Positions 1 to 12,498 of a stretch of DNA of 49,636 nucleotides are shown piece after piece. Origin of the DNA: Acanthamoeba lenticulata (taxonomy: Eukaryota; Discosea; Longamoebia; Acanthamoebidae). Each line of letters begins with the position of its first letter. Positions within the stretch are counted from its first letter, which is position 1. The DNA is taken from the NCBI GenBank assembly GCA_002179805.1, contig NAVB01001156.1, forward strand, positions 1 through 49,636. Reading direction: 5' to 3'. The notes under the pieces were generated by a model. It had not been told where the DNA came from. It made no database searches and saw only the letters and a list, made by a program, of their open reading frames with translations. Both the position numbers and the translations under genes were made by a program.

Positions 1-300
1 GAAGTTTGTTCACCCAAAGGATTCAAAGCCCCTTTTCTTTTGTTTTCCCTTTTGTCGGCACCACAAATTTCGCTGCAGACGAGACAGGCAATTTGCTGGG
101 CCGGTTGCAGACGCGTCTTCTTGTGGGAAGGGTGACAACTTTTTGGCTTTCGGCTGGGTGGATTACAACCCCTCTTCGTTAGAAAGAGGTAGCACAGCTC
201 CCTCTTTTTGTTCGTGAGTCCTGGGCATCCTGGCTTGACTTGCCCCCCTTTGTCTACAACATCAGGTCCCTTGTGAAGTTCCTCGACCCAGCAGGAAACG
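1..300. other. 5' flank of the large ubiquitin hydrolase gene
   Basis: No coding exon, RNA gene or clear repeat is visible here. The stretch is T-rich (several TTTT runs) and lies directly upstream of the ATG at 301, so it probably holds the promoter and 5' leader of the ubiquitin hydrolase. No convincing TATA box was found. Confidence 0.4.
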
Positions 301-3300
301 ATGAGCGAACAGGTGCAGGGGACTGGCGAAGCTGCTGCTCCGAGCGCCCCACCCGCCAACGTGCCTCAAGAGGCGGTGGCAGTGGCTGTGGTGCCCCAGC
401 AGCAAGAAACGATGCAAATCGATCCTGCGCTGGTTATGGATGATGTTAATTACGAGAAACGCTACGACGAGATGCAGAAAGAAGTAGAGCGAGGTACGGC
501 TGCTTCTTGGTGGCAGGTTTACGCGACTATAGTCCATTCACACACTAACTTCCCATGTATAGAGCCATTTGACCCTACACCACATCTTATTCGATTGGAG
601 GGCGTGATTGCAAGCCTGCTGCAGGGCAACTGCTCGCTCAGCCGCGAGCACCAGGCCTACTTCCTGCACAAGGCTCTGCCCACAGTTGTGAGAGTTCTCA
701 CCAGGCGCAGGTGCGTGCCAGTCTTTTCTCTTGCCTTCAAGATCGTGTAGTGCCGTCCACAACGATTCAATCGAAATTGAATTCGCTTGTCTGGTGACAA
801 CCTTGTGCTATCATGTCAGGTTCCGAAATGACGACCAGTTCCTGCGCACCAACGAGTTCTTCACGCGCGTGCTGGACCTTATCATCGCTCGCATACCCAA
901 TGACGACCTCGAGCTGCTTGAGACACTCAACCGCATTTTTGATGATACTCGGGCCATTTATGACCATCCCCTCGACAAGGAGGTGCGATGTTGATCCTAC
1001 TTACTTTGCTTCTCGTCGTTGGCTGACTTCTTTGCGCGGTGTTGTTCGCTCACCTGTTCCTTGGCTTGGATCCATCCATTCAGGACCTGCTCTATGCTCG
1101 ACTGCAATCTCACAATGAAGAAAACAAGACCGAGGAGCCACTCAAGCCCTTTGCTGTGCTGTCGGTACATGAACCGTTGCATCTGACTTGATAGCTTTGT
1201 ACCACTTAGTCTCATTCTCTTCGTCTGCACCAGAAAATGATTCGTGGAGCGCGATTTGTGGTCTATAATATCAACTACTTTGTCAACAAGGACGGCCTCA
1301 ACGCCATGGTGAACCGAGTCACCACCGAGCCCTACCCCTCCGTCCCTCTCATCAAGCTGCACGTGATGGCCTGGAACAAGGCACGTGCCACCTTGTGCAT
1401 CCAGCGTGTCACCATGGCGTCCCTTCCGTATCGAGTTTATTCTCATATTATGCATATGACTCGTCATGTTCTCGTGGTCGTGCGGCAGATGAGAGAATTC
1501 CTCATCCCGTCAGTCCAGAAGCACTTTTTACCGCAGTTGGAAGTGGTCTTCAGCATCCTGCTGGGCCTGAGCGATGAGGAGCTGCGCAATGTCAAGAAGG
1601 AAGACGTCGAGGAGATCGTGCGGCACTTTGAAGCCATCATCCGCGAGTACGCCCCGACCGAGACCTACGAGAAAACCGAAAAGTTTTCTCTTGCCTTTGC
1701 CCTCAAGTGTTTCCGCTCGACCAACCTCGAGAAACGGTTCGTCCACCTCAACCTTAACTAAAACGTCATCTCTTTCTCCGCTGGACTGACTGGGCTCTGG
1801 ACGCCGTCTATGCAAAAAGGCTGCATGGGCTGTCGTATATTGAAGAGGCAATCTCGATGGCACAGCGGCGGCCGTACCACCAATGGGACGACACGACCTA
1901 CGGCGGTTACGCGAACCCGGCGTACAGGATGCCGCAGGCGGCACGGTGGATGGACACCCGGTTCCTGCTGGCGTGGATCCAGGAGAACCAGATCATCGAG
2001 CGCCTGTTCCAGTCGAAGCAATCGGACATGCACCCAGAGCTGATCAAGCGGTCCAAGGGGCTGCTGCGCTTCATGGCCACTGAAAAGTTCCTCAACCAAG
2101 CTCACTTGGACATGATGTGGCGCGCCACTGCCACGCAGCACACCGAGCCGGCCGTGTACGAGGTCCTGGGCGCCATCTCAATCAGCCTCTCGCCTGAGCA
2201 CCAGAACTACCTACTGCAGCTGATTTACTCGATCCCGTTCGCTGAGTACTCGTCGCGCACCATCAACCTCATCGCGCAGTTCCAAAACACCTACACTAGC
2301 TACGCCTCATCGACCGAGATCAAGCTCCGCACGATGAACCTCCTTTGGCAGATCGTGCAGGATGACTCCAAGGTCGACCAGGCCATCGCTGACGCTGCGC
2401 TGGTTCAGCTCTGCAAGGTCCTTTCGGCCTTTAGCATGCGCATCCACCGGAACATGCTCATTCAGATCTTCTGCGATCACATCCGCAAGCGCGTTTCCGT
2501 CTACCAGTCCATCGTCCTTCTCCAGAAAGTGCTTCGTGCGTCCTCCTCTTTCATTCTTCTTTTTGGCACGATTTCTTTATTCTGAATTATTGCGAAATCA
2601 ATATTTATTTATTTTTTAAAATCGCGTGGTGCAGAGGAGCACTACTCTGACGAGAAGGAAATGCGAGCGCTCAAGGGCACCGACCACTCGCGGCAAAAGG
2701 TGATCAACGAGTTGAAGAGCCAGCTGGGCCTCGTCGACATGCTCTTCCGTGAGCTGGCCGTATACAAGCAGATCTGCTTCAGCCGACGCCAGGAGATTCT
2801 CGCCGCGGCCGCTGAGGCCGGCGACGAGCGGGCGGCAGAGGCCACTAACTGGAACACAGTTGTGCTGGAGGGCCGCCACCCACACCTGAAGCAGCTTACG
2901 ACACGACTCGACTTTATTCGCTTTGTGCTCGATTTCTCCGTGGCCCGCCTCACCCGCGATCGCGCCGACATTATGTGGGAGTCGCTCGTCCTCAACGCCC
3001 TCACCCGCGAGGAGGTCGAGACCACCCTCGGGTGGTTCTACCGGATCTGCACGAGCTTTGTCAAGGAGAACCGCAATACGATCACATGCCCGATGGTGGA
3101 GAACTTCTTCGAGCATCGCCTGTGCAAGCTCGACGTGGCCTCGCTCTCTGGAATGGGTTTCGACTGCTTCCGCCGCTACTTTTGTTGCATCAACGCCCAG
3201 AATGGCAGCATTCGGTCTGTCCTTCCTCTTATCAACTTCTCTGGTCACTTTGCTGACGTCACTTTCGTATTTGTTTTGTTTTTTCTTTTCGTTTTCATTT

Positions 3301-6300
3301 TTTAATTACAGGATGGACGGGCCGACCGACGATTACTTGGTGCTGTACTTTGACGGTCTTGTTGGGCTCGACCAACTGTGGAACGTGGCCCTCGGAGCGA
3401 CGAGCGAGGTCGTGTTCCGGGAGTCGATGACGCTCCTCGCCACCCTCTACCAGAAGGTCAAGGAGACGCGGCAATTCAACAGTGTTCGCAAGTCCTTTGT
3501 TGACCGCTGCATGAAGCGCCTCCAGGCTGCGCACGACCAGCTCACCATCGGCGAGAATGTCGCTGTCGCTCAGAACCAGATTGATCGCCTCGTCTTCATG
3601 CTGAAGGTACTTCGCAACATTTACTACGATTTATTATTGGCGTTGCCTGACTTGCTGATGGCCACGTTGCTACAGAATTTCCTGCAAGAGAGCAAGTTGC
3701 GCGACGAGAAGAAGCAGAAGGAGGTTGCCGGCACCGCCGGAGGCGCAGCCCTGCCCCCCGGCGTGCAAGGCCCGCAGGAGCTGCCCCGGTTGGAGCCCGT
3801 TACCGCGACCTCGGTGCCGGTGCGGAGCGCGCCGCAGGTGCGGCCGGGCAAGGAACAGGAGGTGGACTTCCTCAAGGAAATGATTCCGGGCCTTACCACC
3901 ACTGCCGCCGTTCTCGCCATGGAGCGCAACTTTTACAACATGGTACGCCACTACAACAGTTATTGATAAAATATAAGTTCATTTTATTCATAATTGTCGT
4001 CGCGGCACGTGCAGGAGACGGCACTGTCGGCGCTGATGGAAGACAGCATGCGAGAGCGGATCATGGCCGAAGCATCTCGACTCGACGCGGAGGACGCCGC
4101 TTCGGAACAGGCTGCGGCGGCAGCTGCTGCGGCTGCAGCGGCCGAGGTGGAGGAGGAGATTGCGCCGAGCAAGTTCCTCTTTGATAACCAGTCCTACTTT
4201 GACCTTTTGTTCGAGCTGCTCAACCATGACAACGTCGACCGCGATCGCGTGTGGGAGATCCTCATGGAGCTGCCCACCAATCCTATCATCGAGCACACGC
4301 TCAAGACTCTCGAGGATCCCGACTGGGACGAGCTCATCAACGCCCGCTCCCTCTACAAGATGCACTACTGTCTCCAGATCATCGACCGCTTCATGTCCTA
4401 CGACGAAAAGGACACTGTACGGCCTTCCCCAGCTGTTGTGATGGTGATGGTGATGGTGATTATCCCTTCAATATGGTGACGCCAACCTTTCACATAGGAG
4501 GCACAAACAAAGGAAAAGTACGAGTGGTGCAAGCGCTTCTTCTACTGCGACGGTTTCCACCACATCCTCAACCTCGTGCTCCATGACGGCTTCCTCTCGC
4601 GCAACCAGTCCAGCCGCGCCTTCAAGAGCTGCCTTCGTCTCCTCCTTAAGATTATTCACCTCTTCATTCAAGGCACCATCCCCCACCTTTTTTTTTTCGT
4701 TTATGACACTTTTGTTGAATAATCAAAAAGCCATTTAAAAGCTGACTATTGATTTTACAATGCAGGAGGGCTTGCCGACTTGGTGCTGCCACATCCTGCC
4801 GCTGGCAAGCAGGAGGGAGGCGGCGAGGTCGCGGGGAAGGAAGAGAACAACAAGGGCCGTCAGGCGCTGTTGCTGAGCACCAACACGGGTCGAGCGCTGA
4901 TCGACACGATCGACTTCCCCAACTTCCTGGGCACGATGGTGAGCATCATCCTGGCCACCTGCCGCAGCTACTCGCCGCACAACGACGACGTGCCCATCGT
5001 GGACTACGCCCTGCAGCTCCTCATCGGTAGCCTCATCGCCAAGCCCGCCTACCTGCGGGAGTTTTACAACTATGGCCTCGGCACGGCCGCCGCCAAGCAC
5101 GCAGAGGACAAGAAGCTGACGCCCATCGAGGACTTCATCGTCAACGCCACGCTGGGCCACTACGAGCAAAAGATCCGCAAGGCCGCGTCGGCCAACTTCC
5201 ACCAGCTGTGCTCCCAGTACCCGGACGTCGAGGCCGTAGCCGACGACCTGCCGCCGCCGCAGACATTCTTCCTCGACCTTCTCCTGCGCCAAATCCCGTC
5301 AGAGGGCTCGATCAACTCGACGTGCGACCAGTTCTTTGACCTCCTGAGCCTCCTCATCGAGCGCTACTTCAACGACCACCCGCAAGGCGACCGCGGAGAG
5401 GTCTTTGCCGCCAAGTTCGAGGGCCTCTTCTACTCCACCCTCGACCGCATCAAGAAGCACCCCGTCCAGGAGGCACGCTTTTCCGATTTTCTTGTTTATA
5501 CTATTTTTTGTTCACTCTATTTTCTTCTAACTTTATTTGGGCGCTGGTCGATGCCAACAGGCGACGCGCGACGGACCGCCGGATCAGCTGCTGATTGGGT
5601 TCTTCAACATCGCGCGCACGCTCCTGCGCGAAAACGCTGCCATCAAGCGCAAGGTTGGCGCCAAGGATGGGTACGTCACGCGTCAATCAAGCCCTGGCAT
5701 CTGCGTGTTTGTTTGCTGTTGCTCACAAAGCGCGCCTCTGTAGGCTGAACCTGATCGACGAGCTGTGGAACCGGTGTCTGTTCCCGTCGGCCCCCAAGTT
5801 CTCGTCACGCAGCATGGCGGACGTCAAGTGGAAGGAAGAGAGCAAGTGCAAGACCTCCCAGACCCGCGAGAGGTGCGCACTCTCACTCCCTTCTCGCGCC
5901 ATTCTGGTCCGCGCTTTTCTTACAAACGTACATGCGGTTTTGCCACACACACACACACACACATGCACATATGACAGCTGCTTTAAGCTGCTAGCCGAGC
6001 TGGCCCGCGACTCGCCTGAGAACGTCCAGGAGATCCTGCAGTTGATCGTGCCCAACCACACCAAGGGTACGGGCCCTCCAGTCTGATTGGAGTGCTCGAA
6101 GGACATCGCCATGTGTTGACTCGCTTCGACACATGAAAACACAATAACACAGAGCTTGATCTGACGACATGGGAGCGGCCCTCGGGCAAGAACCTGGCCG
6201 GCTTCGTGGGCCTGCGCAACCCGGGATGCATCTGTTACATGAACGCCCTCCTCCAGCAGATCTACATGACCCCGACCCTCCGCTATGGCCTTCTCTCCAG

Positions 6301-9300
6301 CAAGGCACCCGGTAAGCCGCATTTCCCCACCTCCGAATCGCACGGGAGCTGCGCGCTAACATGAACATCTACGTGTTACAGCGACCGACGCGGCTGAGAA
6401 CGTGCTGCTGCAGCTGAAGAACATGTTTTGCCATCTGCAGCACAGCGAGATGCAGTTCTACGACCCGAGCGAGAACTTCTGCAAGGCCTTTAAGGACCGC
6501 GGCGGCAACCCGATCGACCTCCACATGCAGCAGGACGCTGAGGAGTTCCTCCGCATGCTCTGCGAACGCCTCGAGGAGCACCTCAAGGGCACCGAATACG
6601 TAAGTGCCTCTTTTTATTGATTGGATTTATTTTTGTTTTTATTCACCACATGTGGTGATGTACAGGAAAAACTGTTGAACAACTTCACGGGCGTCGAGTC
6701 GCAGATCCTGCGGTGCCCCAATGACCCGACCCACTTCTCCGAGCGCGAAGACCCCATCTCCGTCATCTCCATCGAGATCAAGGGCAAGGCCAATCTGCAG
6801 GAGGCGCTGTCTTTCTACGTGCAGGGCGAGCAAGTGGAGTGGAAGTGCGAGCAGTGCGGCAAGGTCGTGGAGGCCGCCCTCAAGCGGCTCTCCCTCAAGA
6901 AGCTGCCCAACACGCTCATTATCCACCTTAAGCGGTTTGACTTTGACTACGAGACCATGCTCAGGTGCATCTTCCCCCCACCCAATCCTCATTCGCCAGC
7001 CATCTTCATCATCGCATCCATCTTTCATCGTCATCATGAAACTTGACATTGTCCTTGTTACTTGGACTAAACAGGAAGAAGCTGTCGAACCTGTTCGAGT
7101 TCCCGATGGAGTTGGATATGGAGCCCTACACGACGGAGGGCATCGCCAAGGCCGAGGCCCGTAAGAAGCGCGACGACGCCCAGCCCAGCGGCGGCCCCGA
7201 GCAGGCCGACAGCCAAGAAGGTCCTTTCGCCCCACCCCCCACCCAATCCTCTTTTTGTAACTGCTGACTTTGGTGCCCCGCCACGCGTGTACGTAGAGTT
7301 CAACCCGAGTAACTCTTTCAACGACTCGCTGGAGCTGGCACGGCCGCACGAGTACTACGACTACGAGCTTGTCGGCGTGCTGGTCCACTCGGGCACGGCC
7401 GAGGCCGGCCACTATTACTCGTACATCAAGGAGCGCACGGCCCCAGGCACCGGGCGGTGGTTCCTGTTCGACGACAAGCACGTAATGCCGTGGGACCTCA
7501 AGGAACTACGCGAGGAGTGCTTCGGCGGCGAGCAGGCCGTCTCCTCGTCGGCCACGTCGTCTTACTCGGGCTCGTACTACAGCACCAAGCAGCCGAAGCT
7601 CAAGAACGCCTACATGCTCTTCTACCAGCGCAAGAAGCCCGAGCCTGGTTCGATTTTCTTGCTTTTAATTGTTTTTTTCTTTATTTTTATTATTTTATTA
7701 TGTAAACGAATATTCTTCTTTGCTGATTTATGGTAACAGAGGAGTTCCCCGTGCCGGACGAGCTGAAGCAGCACTACCTGGACGAGGCCTCCGCCAAGGT
7801 CTTTGAGCTGGCCGGCAGCGCCAAGGAGGCCGAGCAGCAACAGCAACAACAACAACAAGAACAGGTTCTGCACACGCTGCCATCGATCTCCATCGACGCT
7901 GGTGGTGAGGAGGCTGGGAAGGGCAAGGAGAAGGCCGATGTCGCCGCGACCGCCGACGGCAGTGGCGCCGAAGGCCAATTCTTGACACCAGCGTCGTCGG
8001 CTTCGCCGCGCGCCGTGCCCAAGTCGCCTTCGATCTACTCCCTGTCGTCGGCCTCGTCGGCATCGGCGTCGACACTGACGCCCTCGCCCTCGATCTACTC
8101 GATCGCGTCGACTGCCAGCGGCAGTGAAGAGGGCATCGGCGGTGGTCTCAAGCGCTCGCCCTCGCTCTGCTTCGATCTGTCGCGCTTCGGCGCCAAGGAC
8201 CTCGACTCGCTCTTTGCGCAGGTCATCCCCGACGAGGTCCTCCAGACCGTGTGGGAGCAGAACCACCGCGTCGTCCGCGAGCGTCAACTGTTTGACCGCG
8301 AGTACCTCGAGTTTGTCCGCGACATCTTTGCCCTCGTCTCCCTACCCCCCGTCACTGGTGACTTCCTCCTTCATCATTTTTTTTCAGCTTTTTGTGCATT
8401 TATTATCCAATATTTTACTTATATTCATATTTGGTGTAGACGTGGCGGAGGTGCCCGATGATGAACCCGCGTTCCGCGTGATCAAATCGGCGACCTTCTT
8501 CGCACTCGACACGCTGGCGCGCGCCCGCGAGGAGAAGCTCTATGTCTCCTTCCTCCGCATCCTCGTTTCACTCTACGGCCAACACCTCCCCGTACGCCAC
8601 CAACTTAACCATTTTCTTTTGGATTTCTTTTCATTGTGTCTCCTTTCTTGCGCAGGCGTGCCGTTGGTTACTGGCGGGGCTGATGGAGCAGCACAAGAAG
8701 TGGTATCGGTTCCACATCCTCGACTGCCAGGACGCCTACGTGCGCGAATGCTTTGCCGACCTCTTGGCCGTCGCCCTCCGCCTCGTCGCCCGCCAGGAGA
8801 GCGACGTCATGGCCAAGGAGCGGTGCGCGCTTCCTCCCTCTGTTCATTTTTTGTCGACGCTCGCTGATGTGGACACCACAACAGGAAGGAGAGGATGGAG
8901 CAGATCGCGGCGTCGGGCTTCCCGGCAGTGGAGGCCGAACCCCAGTACACCTACATCTCCTCGACCCTCAACATTCGCTTCGTGGAGCACCACCTCGCCC
9001 TCGTACCTTTTTCCTTCCCCTTCCTCGACCCACCAACCACGCGCGCCGCACTGCACCAGCTCGTGCGCATGCTCACACGTGCGTACAGTGCGAGTCGACG
9101 CGCCCGGCCTGGCGCCGCTTCCATCAGTACTGGCGAGTCCTGCGCGACTACGCCCGCGGAGGCCACGAAGAGGCACCCCTGCTCTCTCCTTTCTCTCTTT
9201 GTTCATTTGACTTATGTATTGATTTATTATTTGGTTTTGCCGCTGACACTTGTTGGTTTGTGCAGCGGATGTACCTGGTGGGCCGCGGCATGATCGGAAT

Positions 9301-10574
9301 CCTGATGGACTACTACATGGGTGAGTACTCGCCAATCTGGAAGCTCCGCGGCACCACCTCTCGTGTGCGTCTCGGCGACAGCAAGACCTCAGCCGACCTC
9401 ATCTCCTTCATGGTACGTGCTTTTTTTTCATCAAAGCTTCTTTATTTTTGAAAAATAGTAACCAATACCTACGCAGGAGGTACTGTCGACGTGCGTGTGC
9501 GCGATGGAGACGAACGCCACCCGGCGACTGGGCCGTCTGCCCCCGACGTGCTACCAGGAGGACCAGGCAGCTAACGAGCTCGCCCCGGCCTCCCCGCGGT
9601 GTCTCTCGCTCCTCTACAACCGGGTATCTTGCCCTCTTTTTATTTTCTTTTCGTCATACTTGTTCTTTCTTTCTTTATTTATTTAACAAAAAATGTTTTC
9701 GCAATGCAGGACGCCTACGTGAGCTTGATCAAGCAGGGCTACAACGTCGAAACCAACATCATCCTCAACGGCCACCTCTCCTGGGAGGACGAGGTTCGTT
9801 TAGAATGCTCCCACACGTGTCCCTCATGAGCCCGTGTCTCACGCATACATGGGCAATGGCGTTACAGGAGCGATCGCACTGGGTGATGGACATCATCACG
9901 AGCAGCCTTTCGCGCGTGCCGTCGGACCAGACGGACAAGGTCCTGAGCGCCCTTCACGGCGTGCTCCAGATCGCAGACTCGCTCCAGCAGTGGCGCATCC
10001 GCCTCCTCCTCAGCACCAAGGGTACCCTTGCCCTCGTCTCCCTCCCTCCTTCCCTCAGCGGCCTCTTTCTTTTGGGGGTCGAGCGGGGCTGACGGTGCGT
10101 GACGCGCGCAGAAGGAGGCCTGCTGGACATGGGCACCAAGCGGAATGGTGTGTACGTGATGGCTGCGGCGCAGCAGCTCATCACCATCATCCACACCATC
10201 CCGCTCGCCGCCACCTTCTTGTACAGAACCAAAGGTCCTTTCTTGCCCCCTTCCCCCCCCCCAACAATCTTTTTCAGCTCCATCGTCTTCATGTGGCTGA
10301 CGGTGATAATCTTTTTATTTTTACGGCGACAGAGGAGTGGAAGTGGATGGAGCAGTTTTTGAGCGACCCGCAAGCCGCCAACGTCGGCACCGACTGGGGC
10401 CAGTACGCGACGCTCAAGCCCCAGAAGGAGATGCTCGAGCTCGGGGCACAGCTGGGCCGGTTCCTGGCGGGCGCCGATGAGAGCGTTAAGATGGCGGAAT
10501 GGAACGACGAGCTCGACACCATCCCGCACGAGCGCGAGCGCCTGACCGACCCGGCGCACCAGCTCATGTCCTAA
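301..10574 (+). CDS. Giant ubiquitin carboxyl-terminal hydrolase, FAF/USP9X-USP34 class (multi-exon)
   Basis: This is a multi-exon gene for a very large cysteine deubiquitinase that removes ubiquitin from substrates. The USP core lies at about 6150-7640. The Cys box reads GLRNPGCICYMNALLQQ, with the catalytic Cys codon at 6233-6235. The His box GHYYSYI is near 7408-7428 and is followed by WFLFDDKHV. A long helical N-terminal region (301-6060) and a long C-terminal region (7740-10574) flank the core, as in USP9X and USP34. I estimate roughly 2,700-2,900 residues after removing about 20 short introns. Only one zinc-ribbon CxxC (CEQC, near 6850) is obvious; the first pair seems replaced by CPNDPTH (6714-6734). 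After the core there is a polyglutamine run (7830-7865) and a Ser-rich stretch (7980-8110). The ATG at 301 is the first in frame and the stop is TAA at 10572. The exact paralogue (USP9X, USP24 or USP34) cannot be fixed by eye. Confidence 0.9.
4110..4149 (+). repeat. Alanine-coding GC-rich run inside the ubiquitin hydrolase
   Basis: A GCN-rich stretch encodes about ten alanines followed by an acidic EVEEE segment within an exon. It is a low-complexity linker in the N-terminal helical region. Confidence 0.6.
5944..5964 (+). repeat. (CA)n microsatellite in an intron of the ubiquitin hydrolase
   Basis: About nine or ten CA units lie just before an intron acceptor (…CATATGACAG). The run may vary in length between strains without affecting the protein. 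Confidence 0.8.
7830..7865 (+). repeat. CAG/CAA run encoding polyglutamine
   Basis: A mixed CAG/CAA run encodes about eight glutamines, then Glu-Gln, in the exon following the USP catalytic core. It probably forms a flexible linker. Confidence 0.8.
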
Positions 10575-10728
10575 GAGCTCTCCCGTCCAGGGACTTTGCG
10601 CTTTGCTTGCTTCGTTCCCCTTCTCGGGCAACTGCTCTCTTTGATGTTCGTTCACAGGCCAGCGGCTTCGCCTACAGATTCTTTTTTTGGTTGTTTTCTG
10701 TTTTTTTTTTGTTTTTTTGGTTTTATTT
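10575..10728. other. Convergent 3' intergenic region
   Basis: This gap of about 150 bp separates the stop codons of two converging genes. It has a T-rich tract (10680-10727). On the minus strand an AATAAA immediately follows the stop of the 14-3-3-like gene (about 10722-10727), probably its polyadenylation signal. Confidence 0.5.
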
Positions 10729-11673
10729 TCAGTCGGTGGGAAGAAAGGCGGTGATGGTGGTCTCCCCCACGCCCGGATCGAGAGGCCAGTCCTCCTCGAG
10801 CATCACTTCCCACAAGGTGATGTCGTCCCGGATGTCCTGCATGATGGGCACCACTTGCAGGTACGAGTCCTCGCCAAGGCAGTCGAGCTGCTCGATGGCC
10901 TCGTCGAACCCCTGGCGGGCGACTGCGATCGCCTCCTGGGGCAAGCGAAAGTCGTGGAGGAGCCGCGCCCGGCTCCTGACCAGCTTCAGCCTGATCGCGC
11001 TTGCCTGCGGACACGCTGAAGACGCGTTCACGTGTCAGATTCGACATGTTGAAGTGGATGAAAGAGGCCTCTGCACTGACCTGTCTGCGCCAGAGCCCAA
11101 GCTGTGCCGTAGCACTCACGGGCTCGTTCGAGCTGAGCAATGCGTTCAGATCCTTCAAAGCCCTTGGCCTTGAGCCGAACCACGTCTCCTTGCCTGGTCA
11201 TTGTGGTCACTCACTCCGCCGTGAGGACAAGAGAGGTGCACGTACAGCAACCAGTGGAGCACGTCGGCCTCTCTGGGGAAAGCCCGCCAGTACTTGTCGG
11301 TAACTTGCAATAACTCTTCACAGGCGGTAACCATCTCGTCCAACGCGTTCCGCTCCACACGACGAGCCACCTTCATGCGCATCGCTCGTTCTCTCAGCTC
11401 TTCTTCTGGCGGTTGCCAGCCTCGTCGCCACCGCAGCGGTTCCATGACCTCCTTGAAGACAGCCTTGCTTGCCTCCTCTTGCAGTCGCCCCCACCGCAAA
11501 CTCCACAGGTCCAGGGTACGCCCCCATTGATAAATCTCGTCCCAGTACAACTGCAGGGAAAGCTGCGCCTCAAGAAGAGGGGGCACCTGGCGCAACGCGT
11601 GGAGAGCATCTTTCAGAAGACCTGCGTTTGTCGCCAACTCTGCAACGAACAGCAGCTCCTGTCGGAAAGCCAT
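10729..11673 (-). CDS. Highly divergent 14-3-3-like protein
   Basis: This looks like a divergent 14-3-3 family member, a class that normally binds phosphoserine/threonine peptides as dimers. The N-terminus (RQELLFVAELATNAGLLKDA) matches helix 1-2 of 14-3-3. The last exon carries GFDEAIEQLDCLGEDSYLQV followed by IMQDIRDDITLW, the family's C-terminal signature (compare FDEAIAELDTLSEESY and LLRDNLTLW). Exon 1 runs from ATG 11673 to about 11247. A GT-AG intron joins LHWLL to QGDVVRL, which aligns with the GDYYRYL block. A second intron lies near 11032-11090. The stop is TGA at 10729, followed at once by AATAAA. The phosphopeptide pocket is eroded: only the Arg of the Arg-Tyr pair remains (GDVVRL), and the ARR.SWR segment is not preserved. 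Canonical phospho-binding is therefore doubtful. The assignment rests on motif alignment by eye. Confidence 0.72.
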
Positions 11674-11773
11674 GGCTTTTTAAGTAGCTGCCCGAGCAAC
11701 CTTCTTTGTGTGCCTGCACGTAAAAAGAAAAAGGGAAGTAGAGCAAGGTCAAGCTGCCCGCAAGTTTGTCGAG
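11674..11773. promoter_or_regulatory. Short divergent promoter region
   Basis: Only 100 bp separate the ATG of the 14-3-3-like gene (minus) from the ATG of the unrecognised plus-strand gene at 11774, so both promoters must be packed here or overlap the 5' leaders. No clear TATA element was seen. Confidence 0.4.
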
Positions 11774-12406
11774 ATGATCATCACGTTCAGAGCGGGCGTG
11801 TTTCGTGCCCACTCCTTTGCTACGGTTTATACGATTGGGGGAATGGTGGTTGTCCGACCTTGCCGCGACAGGAGCATACCTACATGCTTGACGCGACCAC
11901 CCAAGATCTTCTCTACACCGTAACCAGTGACGACAACCACCTGCTCTCCAACTACATGGCCAACGACCGTGCCACGCTCATTCTCAAGCGAGTGAGTCGT
12001 CCTTCTTACTTTGTGCGGGTCAAGGTGTGCCATCGGCCCTGATGACTGGACCAGCAACATCAGAAGGTCTGTGCGAAAGGCCACTTGGGCTTGGGTGTCG
12101 CCCTCAGCAACATCGCGCTGTTGCGCGTGAGGACCAACTACATCATGCTGGACGTGGCCCGGATGTCCAGCCCCTTTGCCCCGCGATCGCTAGAGGACTC
12201 TCTTGCCCTGCTCATGGCCGCAGACAAGTTGGCCAACATCGAAGAGCTCGCCGTCCAGGACGTCACGCCCAACGCCCCCGCCTTCACCATCCTCCTCCAC
12301 GTCGCACACCATCACCCTCGCGGACACCATCCCGCTCGGCAACACCGAGCAGGCTGCCACCCGGACCTCTACCGATACCCACACACCTCACCAAGCAAGT
12401 GTGTAA
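11774..12406 (+). CDS. Unrecognised small protein (three exons, apparent frame slip near the 3' end)
   Basis: I do not recognise this protein. Exons fit at 11774-11797, 11872-11991 and 12055-12406, with two phase-0 introns (GTGTTTC…CGACAG and GTGAGTC…ACCAG). The joined product begins MIITFRAG then EHTYMLDATTQDLLYTV. The third exon continues smoothly as RQHQKVCAKGHLGLGVALSN and ends in a Thr/Ser/His-rich tail. Frame 1 of exon 3 has no stop before it enters the antisense of the next gene. Frame 2 gives HTITLADTIPLGN and a TAA at 12404, immediately followed by AATAAA at 12409. A one-base slip near 12300 would reconcile them and give about 164 residues. The short-strand pattern is loosely reminiscent of Tubby/LURP-one folds, but this is speculative. 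Confidence 0.5.
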
Positions 12407-12498
12407 ACAATAAAACTATTTTATTGCGAAGGGGCACGAACGCGCTAAAGGGAAACGGAGAAGTACATGCGCCTGATCGATCACATCAGTTGGATCGA
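12407..12498. terminator. Shared convergent polyadenylation region
   Basis: AATAAA at 12409-12414 serves the plus-strand gene, and its reverse complement TTTATT at 12420-12425 serves the minus-strand dioxygenase gene. The two signals are six bases apart inside a 92-bp gap. Confidence 0.6.

Noticed and set aside
10729..11673. TPR-repeat protein as an alternative for the 14-3-3-like gene
   Set aside because: The helical content would allow it, but the order of N-terminal, GD.-R and C-terminal FDEAI…LGEDSY…RDDITLW motifs fits 14-3-3 better than TPR consensus.
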